Shown here: positions 1-8,731 of the stretch, in pieces
How the letters are laid out: each line of letters opens with the position of its first letter
Numbering within the stretch: the first letter of the stretch is position 1
Assembly: GCF_003665095.1 (NCBI RefSeq)
Contig: NZ_RCHV01000002.1
Location: forward strand, 5,070,501-5,134,500
Length of the DNA: 64,000 bases
DNA from: Streptomyces sp. Z26
GTDB taxonomy: Bacteria; Actinomycetota; Actinomycetes; Streptomycetales; Streptomycetaceae
Reading direction: 5' to 3'
Position numbers and translations under genes: made by a program
Notes under the pieces: model-generated
The model's input: only the letters and a program-made list of their open reading frames with translations
The model's database searches: none
Told to the model about the DNA's origin: nothing

Positions 1-2054
1 GGGACCCCGCGCTGACCACCGCGCTGCGCTCCGACGTACTCGCCCGATGGCGCGCGCAGGCCACCCGCCGCCTGCCCGAGCTGCACGAGCTGTGCCGCGA
101 ACGGGCCGCGCGCCACGGCGAGTTGCGGTTCCTGCTGGAGCCGGACCTGAAGGAGGCGCGCGGCGGGCTGCGGGACGCCACCGCGCTCCGCGCCGTCGCC
201 GCCTCCTGGCTGGCGGACGCCCCGCGCGAGGGCCTGGAGCAGGCCCGCCGCTCCCTCCTCGACGTCCGCGACGCCCTCCAGCTGGCCACCGGCCGGGCGG
301 GCGACCGGCTGTCGCTGCACGACCAGGACCAGGTCGCGGCGGACCTCGGACTGGCCGACGCGGACGAACTGCTGCGCCGGGTCTACGAGGCGGCGCGCAC
401 CCTCGCGTACGCCGGGGACGTCACCTGGCGCGAGGTCGGCCGCGTCGTACGCGCCCGCTCCGGGCGGCAGCGGCTGCGCGGCCTGCTCGGCGGCACTCGT
501 ACCGGCGGCGCGCGCCAGGAGCGTACGCCCCTCGCGGACGGCGTCGTCGCACACGACGGCGAGGCCGCCCTCGCCCGTACCGCGCGCCCCGAACGCGACG
601 CCGTACTGCCGCTGCGCGCCGCCGCCGCGGCGGCCCAGGCCGGAGTGCCGCTGGCACCGTCGGCCGTACGGCGGCTGGCGCGGGCGGCGCCGCCGCTGCC
701 CGTGCCGTGGCCCGCCGCGGCACGGCAGGAGTTCGTACGTCTCCTCGGCGCGGGCCGCGCGACGGTGCCCGTGTGGGAGGCGCTGGAGGACGCCGGGCTG
801 GTCGGCGCGCTGCTGCCGGACTGGGAACGCGTACTGTGCCGCCCGCAGCGCAACGCCGTGCACACCTGGACCGTGGACCGGCACCTGATCGAGACCGCCG
901 TACGCGCCGCCGCCCTCACCCGCCGGGTGCACCGCCCCGACCTGCTGCTCGTCGGCGCGCTGCTGCACGACATCGGCAAGGGCTGGCCCGGCGACCACTC
1001 CGTGGTCGGCGCCGCCGCCGCGCGGGACACCGCCGCCCGGATGGGCTTCGGCGCGGCGGACGCGGACGTGCTCGGCACGCTCGTACGCCACCACCTGCTG
1101 CTCGTCGACACCGCGACCCGCCGCGACCTGGACGACCCGGCGACCGTCGCGGCGGTGGCCGAGGCGGTCGGCGGCCCCGGCACGCTGGAGCTGCTGCACG
1201 CCCTCACCGAGGCCGACGCCCTCGCCACCGGCCCCGCCGCGTGGTCCGCGTGGCGCGCCGGGCTCGTCGCCGACCTGGTGAAGCGCACCGCGGCGGTGCT
1301 CCGGGGCGGCGACCCCGAGGAGCGGGCCGCCGCGTACGCGCCGACGCCGGAGGCGGACCGGCTGGTCCGGGACGCCCGGCACGCCGACGGCCCGGCGCTC
1401 GTCCTGCGCGCGGAGGACGACGACGCCGGAGAGGCGGGGGAGCCCGAAGCGGCGGGCGCGGAGCTGCTGGTGGCCCTGGGCGAACGGCCGGGCGTCCTGC
1501 CCGCGGTGGCGGGCGTACTCGCCCTGCACCGGCTCACCGTGCGCGCCGCCGAACTGCGTCGGCTCCCCGCGCACCCGGAGCCCGGGGCGGCGGACGGCAC
1601 GGGTGGAGGCGACGAGCCGCCCGTGCTGCTGCTGAGCTGGCGGATCGCCGCCGAGTACGGCGCCCTGCCCGACCCGGCACGGTTGCGGGCCGACCTCGTA
1701 CGCGCCCTCGACGGCACCCTGGACGTCGCCGCCCGCCTCGCGGAGCGCGAGCAGGCGTACCGCGGGCCCCGCGACCGTACGTCCGGCGCGCCGCCCGCGC
1801 GCGTGACCGTCGCGCCCACCGGGTCGCGGCTGGCCACCGTCATCGAGGTGCGCGCGCAGGACGCGCCGGGGCTGCTGTTCCGCGTGGCCCGTACGCTGGA
1901 GCACGCACACGTGACGGTGCGCAGCGCGCACGTCAGCACCCTCGGGGCCAACGCCGTCGACGCCTTCTACGTCACCGGCCCCGAGAGCGCCCCGCTGCCC
2001 CCGGCGGAAGCCTCCGAGCTGGTACGGGAGCTGGAACGGGCGCTCACCGGCTGA
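1..2054 (+). CDS. glnD: [protein-PII] uridylyltransferase/uridylyl-removing enzyme GlnD, 3' part
   Basis: This is the C-terminal ~683 residues of GlnD, open at the left window edge and read from base 3; the N-terminal nucleotidyltransferase domain lies outside. GlnD modifies the PII signal protein in response to nitrogen status (adenylylation rather than uridylylation in streptomycetes). An HD hydrolase domain is visible, with the metal-binding motif LLHDIGKG near base 965. Two ACT domains follow, starting around bases 1470 (ERPGVLPAVAGVLA) and 1845 (DAPGLLFRVARTLE), as expected for glutamine sensing. The gene ends 97 bp before ffh. The start is not in the window. Identity is firm from the HD-ACT-ACT order and the synteny with ffh. 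Confidence 0.95.
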   Translation, partial: DPALTTALRSDVLARWRAQATRRLPELHELCRERAARHGELRFLLEPDLKEARGGLRDATALRAVAASWLADAPREGLEQARRSLLDVRDALQLATGRAGDRLSLHDQDQVAADLGLADADELLRRVYEAARTLAYAGDVTWREVGRVVRARSGRQRLRGLLGGTRTGGARQERTPLADGVVAHDGEAALARTARPERDAVLPLRAAAAAAQAGVPLAPSAVRRLARAAPPLPVPWPAAARQEFVRLLGAGRATVPVWEALEDAGLVGALLPDWERVLCRPQRNAVHTWTVDRHLIETAVRAAALTRRVHRPDLLLVGALLHDIGKGWPGDHSVVGAAAARDTAARMGFGAADADVLGTLVRHHLLLVDTATRRDLDDPATVAAVAEAVGGPGTLELLHALTEADALATGPAAWSAWRAGLVADLVKRTAAVLRGGDPEERAAAYAPTPEADRLVRDARHADGPALVLRAEDDDAGEAGEPEAAGAELLVALGERPGVLPAVAGVLALHRLTVRAAELRRLPAHPEPGAADGTGGGDEPPVLLLSWRIAAEYGALPDPARLRADLVRALDGTLDVAARLAEREQAYRGPRDRTSGAPPARVTVAPTGSRLATVIEVRAQDAPGLLFRVARTLEHAHVTVRSAHVSTLGANAVDAFYVTGPESAPLPPAEASELVRELERALTG

Positions 2055-2151
2055 CGGCCGACTCACGAGGAGGGCCGCTCGCGCCGCCGGGCGGATACCC
2101 TTGGGGGTCGACCGCCCGCACGACCTCCGACCCGAAGGACCCGCGACCGCC

Positions 2152-3708
2152 GTGTTCGACACTCTCTCCGATCGCCTCGCAGCGACCTTCAAGAACCTCC
2201 GGGGCAAGGGCCGCCTCACCGAGGCGGACATCGACGCCACGGCGCGCGAGATCCGTATCGCCCTGCTGGAGGCGGACGTCGCGCTGTCCGTCGTCCGGGC
2301 CTTCATCAGGCAGGTCAAGGAGCGCGCCCTCGGCGCCGAGGTCTCGCAGGCCCTGAACCCGGCCCAGCAGGTCGTCAAGATCGTCAACGAGGAGCTGGTC
2401 GGCATCCTCGGCGGCGAGACCCGCCGCCTCCGGTTCGCCAAGAACCCGCCGACGGTGATCATGCTCGCCGGCCTCCAGGGCGCGGGCAAGACGACCCTGG
2501 CCGGCAAGCTCGGCCGCTGGCTCCAGCAGCAGGGCCACACCCCGCTGCTCGTCGCCTGCGACCTCCAGCGCCCGAACGCGGTCAACCAGCTGTCCGTCGT
2601 GGCCGAGCGCGCGGGCGTCGCGGTCTACGCGCCGGAGCCGGGCAACGGCGTCGGCGACCCGGTCCGGGTCGCCCGCGACTCCGTGGCCCACGCCCGCGAG
2701 AAGCAGTACGACGTGGTCGTCGTCGACACCGCGGGCCGCCTCGGCATCGACCAGGAACTGATGCGGCAGGCCGCGGACATCCGGGACGCGGTGAGCCCGG
2801 ACGAGATCCTCTTCGTCGTCGACGCCATGATCGGCCAGGACGCCGTCACCACGGCCGAGGCGTTCCGGGACGGCGTGGGCTTCGACGGCGTGGTGCTGTC
2901 GAAGCTCGACGGCGACGCGCGCGGCGGCGCCGCCCTGTCGGTCGCCCAGGTCACCGGCAAGCAGATCATGTTCGCCTCGAACGGCGAGAAGCTGGACGAC
3001 TTCGACGCGTTCCACCCGGACCGCATGGCGTCCCGCATCCTCGGCATGGGCGACATGCTCACGCTGATCGAGAAGGCCGAGCAGACCTTCAGCCAGCAAG
3101 AGGCCGAGCAGATGGCGGCCAAACTGGCGAAGGGGCCCAAGGAGTTCACGCTCGACGACTTCCTGGCGCAGATGGAGCAGGTCCGCAAGATGGGCTCGCT
3201 CTCCAAGCTGCTCGGGATGATGCCGGGCATGGGCCAGATGAAGGACCAGATCAACAACCTGGACGAGCGCGACGTCGACCGTACGGCCGCCATCATCAAG
3301 TCCATGACGCCCGCCGAGCGCGCCGAGCCCACCCTGATCAACGGGTCCCGCAGGGCGCGTATCGCCAAGGGCTCCGGCGTGGACGTGAGCGCCGTCAAGA
3401 ACCTGGTGGAGCGCTTCTTCGAGGCGCGCAAGATGATGTCCAAGATGGCCCAGGGCGGCGGCATGCCGGGAATGCCCGGGATGCCGGGCATGGGTGGTGC
3501 CGCGCGCAAGAAGGGCAAGCAGCAGAAGAAGGCCAAGGGCAAGCGCCAGTCGGGGAACCCGATGAAGCGCCAGCAGGAGGAGAAGGCCGCCGCCGAGCGG
3601 CGCGCGGCCGGTCCGTCCGGCGGCGCGTTCGGGCTGCCGGGCGCGGGCCAGGACGCGGGGGACTTCGAACTGCCGAAGGAGTTCCGGGACATCCTCCCGC
3701 CGAAGTGA
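2152..3708 (+). CDS. ffh: Signal recognition particle GTPase Ffh
   Basis: Ffh (SRP54) binds signal sequences on nascent chains and, with 4.5S RNA and FtsY, brings ribosomes to the membrane. The protein is 518 residues from a GTG start that begins VFDTLSDRLAATF, the usual Ffh N terminus; an upstream TTG is in frame but has no support. GAAGGA lies about 12 bp before the GTG. The N domain (1-90) is followed by the G domain with GLQGAGKTT near residue 108 and DTAGR near 192. The methionine-rich M domain (about 320-450) contains MMPGMGQM and a run of GMPGMP repeats. The Lys/Ala-rich tail is typical of actinomycetes. A strong hairpin follows the stop. Confidence 0.96.
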   Translation: MFDTLSDRLAATFKNLRGKGRLTEADIDATAREIRIALLEADVALSVVRAFIRQVKERALGAEVSQALNPAQQVVKIVNEELVGILGGETRRLRFAKNPPTVIMLAGLQGAGKTTLAGKLGRWLQQQGHTPLLVACDLQRPNAVNQLSVVAERAGVAVYAPEPGNGVGDPVRVARDSVAHAREKQYDVVVVDTAGRLGIDQELMRQAADIRDAVSPDEILFVVDAMIGQDAVTTAEAFRDGVGFDGVVLSKLDGDARGGAALSVAQVTGKQIMFASNGEKLDDFDAFHPDRMASRILGMGDMLTLIEKAEQTFSQQEAEQMAAKLAKGPKEFTLDDFLAQMEQVRKMGSLSKLLGMMPGMGQMKDQINNLDERDVDRTAAIIKSMTPAERAEPTLINGSRRARIAKGSGVDVSAVKNLVERFFEARKMMSKMAQGGGMPGMPGMPGMGGAARKKGKQQKKAKGKRQSGNPMKRQQEEKAAAERRAAGPSGGAFGLPGAGQDAGDFELPKEFRDILPPK

Positions 3709-3715
3709 CCGCGTG

Positions 3716-3743
3716 GCGGGCCGCCGTACGCGCGGCGGCCCGC
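3716..3743 (+). terminator. Hairpin after ffh
   Basis: A perfect 11-bp inverted repeat (GCGGGCCGCCG and its complement) around a 6-nt loop starts 7 bp after the ffh stop. It has no T tract, which is usual for Streptomyces terminators. It probably ends the ffh transcript before the acetyltransferase gene. Confidence 0.6.
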
Positions 3744-3763
3744 GCCGGGGGATGATGTGCGCC

Positions 3764-4279
3764 ATGCGCGTATACATCCGCCCCCCGCGGCCCGAGGACG
3801 AACGGGCGTACAGCGAGGCCGTAGTGCGATCGGCCGACCACCTCGGCCCGTGGAACCCGGTGGAGCCGGACGGACTGCCCGAGTTGGTGCTGCGGCAGGG
3901 CACGGCACTGCGCTCCTTCATGATCTTCGACCACGAGGACGACGGGCTGGTCGGCCGCGTCAACGTCGCCAACATCGTCCGCGGCCGCTTCCGCAACGCC
4001 TCGCTCGGCTACGACAGTTACGTCCCGTACGCGGGCACCGGCCGGATGACCGAGGGGCTGCGGCTGATCGTCGACCGGTGCTTCGCCGCCGGGCCGGACG
4101 GCCTCGGCCTGCACCGGCTGGAGATCAACGTGCAGCCGGAGAACGAGCGTTCCCTCGCGATGGCCAAGCGCCTCGGCTTCCGGCACGAGGGTTACTCCCC
4201 GCGGATGCTCCACCTCAACGGCGACTGGCGCGACCACGAGCGCTTCGCCCTCACGGCGGAGGAGTGGCCCGGCGCCTGA
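3764..4279 (+). CDS. GNAT-family N-acetyltransferase (RimJ/RimL type)
   Basis: The 171-residue protein is a GNAT acetyltransferase of the RimJ/RimL group, which transfers acetyl from acetyl-CoA to an amine, often a protein N terminus or a small molecule. The N terminus (MRVYIRPPRPEDERAY) is the typical first strand and helix. The region around residues 85-110 resembles the acetyl-CoA loop, and the stretch LHRLEINVQPENERSLAMAK followed by RLGFRHEGYS is the characteristic C-terminal half. The ATG at 3764 follows a GGGGG stretch; upstream in-frame ATGs at 3752 and 3755 are possible. Substrate is unknown. The gene stands alone between ffh and a membrane protein gene. Confidence 0.85.
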   Translation: MRVYIRPPRPEDERAYSEAVVRSADHLGPWNPVEPDGLPELVLRQGTALRSFMIFDHEDDGLVGRVNVANIVRGRFRNASLGYDSYVPYAGTGRMTEGLRLIVDRCFAAGPDGLGLHRLEINVQPENERSLAMAKRLGFRHEGYSPRMLHLNGDWRDHERFALTAEEWPGA

Positions 4280-4427
4280 ACGGGGGCCGGACGGACGGGT
4301 GGGACGGTCGGCGCGTACGGGGGCACGCACGTACGGGCCTCTCAACAGGCCCTTGTTTACGGCGCGTTGGAGCGGTCACTCGTGGGATGAGAAGCCGGAC
4401 CCCCGACAGAGCCGGAGGCGGACAGCC

Positions 4428-5069
4428 GTGTCCACAGTCCTGATCGTCCTACTGGTCGTCGTCGCCGCCCTCGCCATCGCGGGCGCGCTCTACGCGAGGC
4501 GGAGTCGCGGAGGCGTCGGCGGACGCACCCTGCGGCAGCGCTTCGGCCCCGAGTACGAGCGGGTGCTCGCCCGCCACAACGGCGACCCCAAGGCCACCGA
4601 ACGGGAACTCCGCGCCCGCGTCGACCAGTACGGCGAACTCACGCCGACCCCGCTGCCCGTCGGCAGCCACGAGGCGTACCTCTCCCGCTGGACCGTCGTG
4701 CAGGAGCGCTTCGTCGCCTCACCGCAGCAGGCGGTGACCGAGGCGGAGGCCCTCCTCGGCCAGCTCGCGGCCGACCGCGGGTTCCCGGCCGCCGGGCAGC
4801 ACGACCGACAGTCCGAGGCGCTGTCCGTGCACCACCCGTTCCAGGTCGACGGGCACCGGCTGCTGCACGCGGCGACGCTCGGCGAGATGACCACCGAGCA
4901 GCTGCGTGAGGCGATGGTGCGCGGCCGCGCGCTGTACGACGCGCTCCTCGGAGAGGGCGCGGGCGCGGCCCCGGGTACGCCGGGCATCGCCGCACCCCGT
5001 ACGTCCGAGGGCCCGCTCGGCGGGACCGGCCCCGGCGGCGCGTCGCGGATCACCGGCGAACGGAAGTAG
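4428..5069 (+). CDS. Membrane-anchored conserved protein of unknown function
   Basis: The 213-residue protein begins at a GTG preceded by GGAGG. It has one N-terminal membrane helix (about residues 3-22, VLIVLLVVVAALAIAGALYA), then a basic stop-transfer segment and a soluble domain of about 150 residues with alternating charged helices (LRQRFGPEYERVLARH). The C-terminal 35 residues are low-complexity Gly/Pro/Ala. This looks like a signal-anchor protein conserved near ffh in actinomycetes, but I cannot assign a function. A strong bidirectional hairpin separates it from the convergent methyltransferase gene. Confidence 0.75.
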   Translation: MSTVLIVLLVVVAALAIAGALYARRSRGGVGGRTLRQRFGPEYERVLARHNGDPKATERELRARVDQYGELTPTPLPVGSHEAYLSRWTVVQERFVASPQQAVTEAEALLGQLAADRGFPAAGQHDRQSEALSVHHPFQVDGHRLLHAATLGEMTTEQLREAMVRGRALYDALLGEGAGAAPGTPGIAAPRTSEGPLGGTGPGGASRITGERK

Positions 5070-5112
5070 ACCAGCCGCGCGTACGGGCACCCCGTACGCC
5101 CGGCCGCGAGTG

Positions 5113-5153
5113 CCCGACGGGCGCGTCCCCCCTCCGTGGACGCGCCCGTCGGG
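5113..5153. terminator. Bidirectional hairpin terminator between convergent genes
   Basis: A perfect 16-bp inverted repeat (5113-5128 with 5138-5153) encloses a 9-nt loop. It lies in the 110-bp gap between the stops of the membrane protein gene and the methyltransferase gene, so it can serve both. Confidence 0.75.
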
Positions 5154-5179
5154 TGTGTCCGCGGGCGCGTCTTCCGGGA

Positions 5180-6082
5180 TCAGGTGCGGGCGATGACGTA
5201 GCGGAAGAGGTTCGGCATCCACACCGTCCCGTCGGGACGCAGGTGCGGACGGAGGGCGTCGGTCAGCTCCCGGCACACGTCCACCTCACCGGTGACGCGT
5301 ACGGCGTCGTCGTACAGGCCGGTCGACAGCAGTCCGCGTACGGCGCTGTCCATGTCCGCGTAGGTGAACGGGCACGCCACCCGCCCCGAACCGTCCGGCC
5401 GCAGCCCGGAACGGCGCGCCAGCTCCTCCAGGTCGTCCCGGCCACCGGGCCGCGGCCGGACGCCGGCCTCCCCGGTGGTGCCGGAGGGCGGACCCGACAG
5501 GCGCGCGGCCACGTCCAGCGCGGCGGCGGCGCCGCACCGCTCCGGCGGGCCCCAGCCCGCCAGCACGACGGGCGTGCCGCGGTCCAACGAGGCGGCGGTG
5601 CGGGCCAGTTCGGCGGACTCCGCGAGCGCGTCGAAGGCGGTCACCACGTCCGGGCGCGGACCGCGCGGGGGGAGCACGGCGTCCGCGTCCTCCGCCCCGT
5701 CCGGCCGCTCCCGGCCGTCCGCGCGCGCGGCGTGCGCCGTACCGGTCGTGCTCCCGTCCGTGCCCGCCGCCCCGTCCGTCGCCCGTCGTACGAGCCGCGC
5801 GTCGCCCCGGGGGGTCTCCTCGGGGCGCGGCAGCAACAGCGCGCGGGCGAGGTCGAGCCGGCTGGCGTCGCTGTCCACCCCCGTGACGGTCGCCCCCCGC
5901 GCGGCCGCGAGCAGCAGCGCCAGCCCGGAGCCGCAGCCCAGACCCAGCAGCCGCGTACCGGCCCCGACGTCGAGACGGTCGTACACCGCCTCGTAGAGCG
6001 GCACGAGCATTCGTTCCTGGAGTTCGGCCCAGTCGCGGGCACGCTGTGGGAGGTCGGTTTCCTGTACGAGCGTGGATGTCAT
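5180..6082 (-). CDS. Class I SAM-dependent methyltransferase
   Basis: The 300-residue protein is a class I methyltransferase. The SAM-binding glycine motif LLGLGCGSG lies at about residues 42-50, after an N-terminal helix (RARDWAELQERMLVPLYEAVYD). A TGVDSDASRLDLAR segment follows as the acidic strand-2 motif. The middle (about 95-140) is a low-complexity Ala/Asp/Arg insert. The C-terminal third contains a short domain like those of small-molecule methyltransferases. The start is the ATG of MTSTLVQETDLPQ; longer in-frame extensions cover non-coding-looking sequence. It is divergent from the SprT-like gene with a ~440 bp gap. Substrate unknown. Confidence 0.85.
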   Translation of the reverse strand: MTSTLVQETDLPQRARDWAELQERMLVPLYEAVYDRLDVGAGTRLLGLGCGSGLALLLAAARGATVTGVDSDASRLDLARALLLPRPEETPRGDARLVRRATDGAAGTDGSTTGTAHAARADGRERPDGAEDADAVLPPRGPRPDVVTAFDALAESAELARTAASLDRGTPVVLAGWGPPERCGAAAALDVAARLSGPPSGTTGEAGVRPRPGGRDDLEELARRSGLRPDGSGRVACPFTYADMDSAVRGLLSTGLYDDAVRVTGEVDVCRELTDALRPHLRPDGTVWMPNLFRYVIART

Positions 6083-6520
6083 CGAGCGCCCCAATCCGCT
6101 GCCGATGTGTCGCCGTCTGGGGCGCCGCGGCACGCCGGGCGCACCCGGGCGGTACACAGCGGGCCGACAACGGTCCGGTACGCGAATTGATGCTAAACCG
6201 ATCATTTCGCCCCGGCATCCGCGTCGCGGGCGGCGCGTGCCGTCGTACCCCCGCGTGCCCCGCGTGCGCGGGGCGCCCGTACGGCGCGGGGGTGCTTCTG
6301 AGAGGGTGTGCACCCCGGCGTGGCGTGGAGTCCCGTACGAGGGCGGCCGGTCGCGGCGGGTGTGCGCCGTACGGGTCACTGGCGGCGGCGCCGCTCGTAC
6401 GTGGCGGCCCGGTGGTACGCCCCGGGATGGGGCGGGTGTGCGACTTCTCCGCAGATCTGCGTACCCGACCGTGTCCAGGACCATCGGAGTGAACTGACCG
6501 GTACGTGCAAAATATTTGGG
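6083..6520. other. Divergent intergenic region
   Basis: This 438-bp gap separates the divergent methyltransferase and SprT-like genes. It contains a short inverted repeat at 6257-6274 (GCCCCGCG with its complement, 2-nt loop). A less GC-rich stretch immediately before the SprT-like start (AAAATATTT at 6509-6517) probably belongs to its promoter region. I see no credible gene in it. Confidence 0.5.
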
Positions 6521-7186
6521 ATGGCCCGGAATCGGAACACCAGAGGGTCCCCGCTCGTTGTAAGCGACGTGAGCACGACACCAGTCCTCGCCGCCGAGCT
6601 GGCAGCCGCCTGGGCCGATATTCAACGGCACCACACCGAGCTTCCGGACCTGGCCGCGCCCGAATCGCTGATCGGAGAGTCGTCGTCCGCATGTGGCGCC
6701 GAGCTCTCATTCGAACGCCTGCTGCACGAGGCCGTCCACGGGATCGCCGCCGCCCGCGGCATCCGCGACACCTCCCGCGCGGGCCGCTACCACAACCGTC
6801 GTTTCCTCGCGATCGCGGAGGAGTTGGGCCTGGACCACGCCGACGAGCCACACCCCAGCAGCGGCTTCTCCCTCGTCACGCTGGCCCCGGAGACGAGAAC
6901 GCGTTACCGCCCCACGATCGAGCGTCTCCAGCGCGCCCTCAAGGCCCACACCGTGGCCGCCACCGCCACCGACACCCGCCGCAGCTTCCGCGGCCCGGCC
7001 GCGCGGCACGGCTCCTCCGGGGGCGGCGTCCGCGTCAAGGCCGTCTGCGACTGCGGGCGCAACGTCCGCGTCGTCCCGTCCGTCCTGGAGCAGGCGCCCA
7101 TCATGTGCGGGGCGTGCCTCAAGCCGTTCCGCATCCCGGAGCCGACGGGAGGCAGTACGGCGGAACCGCTGGCGGTCGCGGGCTGA
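6521..7186 (+). CDS. SprT-like zinc metalloprotease domain protein with zinc ribbon
   Basis: The 221-residue protein carries an HExxH zinc-protease motif, HEAVH at residues 69-73, inside FERLLHEAVHG. The following YHNRRFLAIAEELGL is the conserved second helix of SprT-like proteins of actinobacteria and their phages. The C-terminal part has CDCG and CGAC pairs, a four-cysteine zinc ribbon as in SprT/Spartan-type proteins. Eukaryotic Spartan cleaves DNA-protein crosslinks; the role here is unknown. The ATG at 6521 lacks a clear ribosome site, and a GTG at 6570 (VSTTPVLAAEL) is a real alternative. It stands alone upstream of rpsP. Confidence 0.75.
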   Translation: MARNRNTRGSPLVVSDVSTTPVLAAELAAAWADIQRHHTELPDLAAPESLIGESSSACGAELSFERLLHEAVHGIAAARGIRDTSRAGRYHNRRFLAIAEELGLDHADEPHPSSGFSLVTLAPETRTRYRPTIERLQRALKAHTVAATATDTRRSFRGPAARHGSSGGGVRVKAVCDCGRNVRVVPSVLEQAPIMCGACLKPFRIPEPTGGSTAEPLAVAG

Positions 7187-7429
7187 GCCGACCGGAGGGG
7201 AGCGGTGCGCGGGCGCCAGTGGCGCGCGCGGGCCGTGGGGGAGGGGCCGGGGAGACCGGCCGCGTTCTGCCGACCGGGTGAGGTGTGGCATCATGTGCGG
7301 TTGTACTCGACAGTCGCACAGGACCCCTCTCTCCTCCGGCTGACGCGTCCATTCGGGCACTCGGGTACCACAACCCCACGTGGCTTTCCCTCGTGCCCAA
7401 CCACGTCAAGACCAGGAGACACCACACCC

Positions 7430-7882
7430 GTGGCAGTCAAGATCAAGCTGAAGCGACTGGGCAAGATCCGTTCGCCTCACTACCGCATCATCGTCGCCGA
7501 CTCCCGTACCCGCCGTGACGGCCGGGCCATCGAGGAGATCGGGCTGTACCACCCGGTGCAGAACCCCTCGCGCATCGAGGTCGACTCCGAGCGTGTCCAG
7601 TACTGGCTGGGTGTCGGCGCGCAGCCGACCGAGCCGGTCGCGGCCATCCTCAAGGTCACCGGTGACTGGCAGAAGTTCAAGGGCCTCCCGGCTCCCGAGC
7701 CGATGAAGCTGCCGGAGCCGAAGGCCGACAAGAAGGCGCTGTTCGAGGCCGCCTCCAAGGACGCCGCCGACGGCCCGAAGGGTGAGGCGATCACCCCCAA
7801 GGCCAAGAAGGCCGACAAGAAGGCGGACGAGGCCGAGCAGGCCGACTCCGACAAGGCCGCCACCGAGTCGACCGGAGCCTGA
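7430..7882 (+). CDS. rpsP: 30S ribosomal protein S16
   Basis: S16 is a 30S assembly protein. The first ~85 residues match the S16 fold, starting VAVKIKLKRLGKIRSPHYRI, with VADSRTRRDGRAIEEIGLYHP. The 150-residue length exceeds the ~82 of E. coli because of a Lys/Ala/Glu-rich C-terminal tail, usual in actinomycetes. The GTG start is preceded by AGGAG. It begins the rpsP-khpA-rimM-trmD cluster; khpA starts 2 bp after its stop. Confidence 0.97.
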   Translation: MAVKIKLKRLGKIRSPHYRIIVADSRTRRDGRAIEEIGLYHPVQNPSRIEVDSERVQYWLGVGAQPTEPVAAILKVTGDWQKFKGLPAPEPMKLPEPKADKKALFEAASKDAADGPKGEAITPKAKKADKKADEAEQADSDKAATESTGA

Positions 7883-7884
7883 GG

Positions 7885-8124
7885 ATGCTCGAGGAAGCCC
7901 TCGAGCACTTGGTGAAGGGCATCGTCGACAACCCCGACGAGGTGCAGGTCGCCGCGCGCAACCTGCGTCGGGGGCGGGTCATCGAGGTCCGGGTGCACCC
8001 CGACGACCTCGGCAAGGTGATCGGCCGCAACGGCCGCACCGCGCGCTCCCTGCGCACCGTCGTGGGAGCACTCGGCGGCCGTGGCGTCCGCGTCGACTTC
8101 GTCGACGTCGACCAGGTCCGCTGA
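7885..8124 (+). CDS. khpA: KH-domain RNA-binding protein KhpA
   Basis: This 79-residue protein is a single KH domain with the GxxG loop in the form VIGRNGRTARSLRTVV (about residues 45-60). KhpA proteins bind RNA as homodimers or with KhpB in other bacteria. Its place between rpsP and rimM, 2 bp after rpsP, is conserved across actinobacteria and firmicutes and indicates translational coupling. A large hairpin follows its stop before rimM. Confidence 0.93.
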   Translation: MLEEALEHLVKGIVDNPDEVQVAARNLRRGRVIEVRVHPDDLGKVIGRNGRTARSLRTVVGALGGRGVRVDFVDVDQVR

Positions 8125-8140
8125 ACCGCAGCAGGCAGTA

Positions 8141-8186
8141 CCGGCAGCGGCCGGGGGTGGCTTCGGCCTCCCTCGGCCGCTGCCGG
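8141..8186 (+). promoter_or_regulatory. Hairpin between khpA and rimM (attenuator or processing site)
   Basis: A perfect 13-bp inverted repeat (8141-8153 with 8174-8186) with a 20-nt loop fills most of the 85-bp khpA-rimM gap and is followed by TCTTTGT. Placed inside a conserved operon, it could attenuate transcription so that rpsP-khpA is made in excess over rimM-trmD, or be an RNase processing site. Function is inferred from structure only. Confidence 0.55.
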
Positions 8187-8209
8187 TCTTTGTGAAGGGG
8201 AACGAGCAA

Positions 8210-8731
8210 GTGCAGCTGGTAGTCGCGCGTATCGGCCGCGCCCACGGCATCAAGGGCGAGGTCACGGTGGAGGTGCGCACCGACGAGCCGGAGGTGCGCC
8301 TCGGCCCCGGCGCGGTCCTCGCCACCGAGCCCGCCGCCACCGGCCCGCTCACCATCGAGAGCGGTCGCGTCCAGAGCGGACGGCTGGTGCTGCGCTTCGC
8401 CGGGGTGCGGGACCGTACGGCCGCCGAGGCCCTGCGCAACACGCTGCTGATCGCGGAGGTCGATCCGGAGGAACGGCCGGAGGACCCCGAGGAGTTCTAC
8501 GACCACCAGCTGGCCGACCTGGACGTCGTCACGCGCGACGGGCGCGAGATCGGCCGTATCGCGGAGGTCGCCCACCTCCCCGGGCAGGACGTACTGGTCG
8601 TGCGCCGACCCGGCGGTGACGAGGTGCTCGTGCCGTTCGTCGAGCAGATCGTGCCGGAGATCGACCTCGTGGCCCAGCGCGTCGTCGTCGACCCGCCGCC
8701 CGGCCTCCTCGACGAGGACGGCCCCGCATGA
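8210..8731 (+). CDS. rimM: Ribosome maturation factor RimM
   Basis: RimM helps mature the 30S head domain and binds S19. The 173-residue protein starts at GTG after AAGGGGA, giving VQLVVARIGRAHGIKGEV, the standard RimM N terminus. The N-terminal RimM barrel is followed by a PRC-type barrel with EEFYDHQLADLDVV near residue 90 and the conserved GGDEVLVPFVEQIVPEID near 140. Its stop overlaps the trmD start by 4 bp, so the two are translationally coupled. Confidence 0.95.
   Translation: MQLVVARIGRAHGIKGEVTVEVRTDEPEVRLGPGAVLATEPAATGPLTIESGRVQSGRLVLRFAGVRDRTAAEALRNTLLIAEVDPEERPEDPEEFYDHQLADLDVVTRDGREIGRIAEVAHLPGQDVLVVRRPGGDEVLVPFVEQIVPEIDLVAQRVVVDPPPGLLDEDGPA

Noticed and set aside
383..1951. Long minus-strand frame opposite glnD
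   Set aside because: Shadow frame; composition is Arg/Ser/Ala-rich and the plus-strand frame has clear HD and ACT domains.
2044..3996. A 650-codon open frame on the minus strand opposite ffh
   Set aside because: It is the antisense shadow of a clear Ffh gene; high third-position GC opens long false frames. Its Leu/Arg/His-rich product matches no family.
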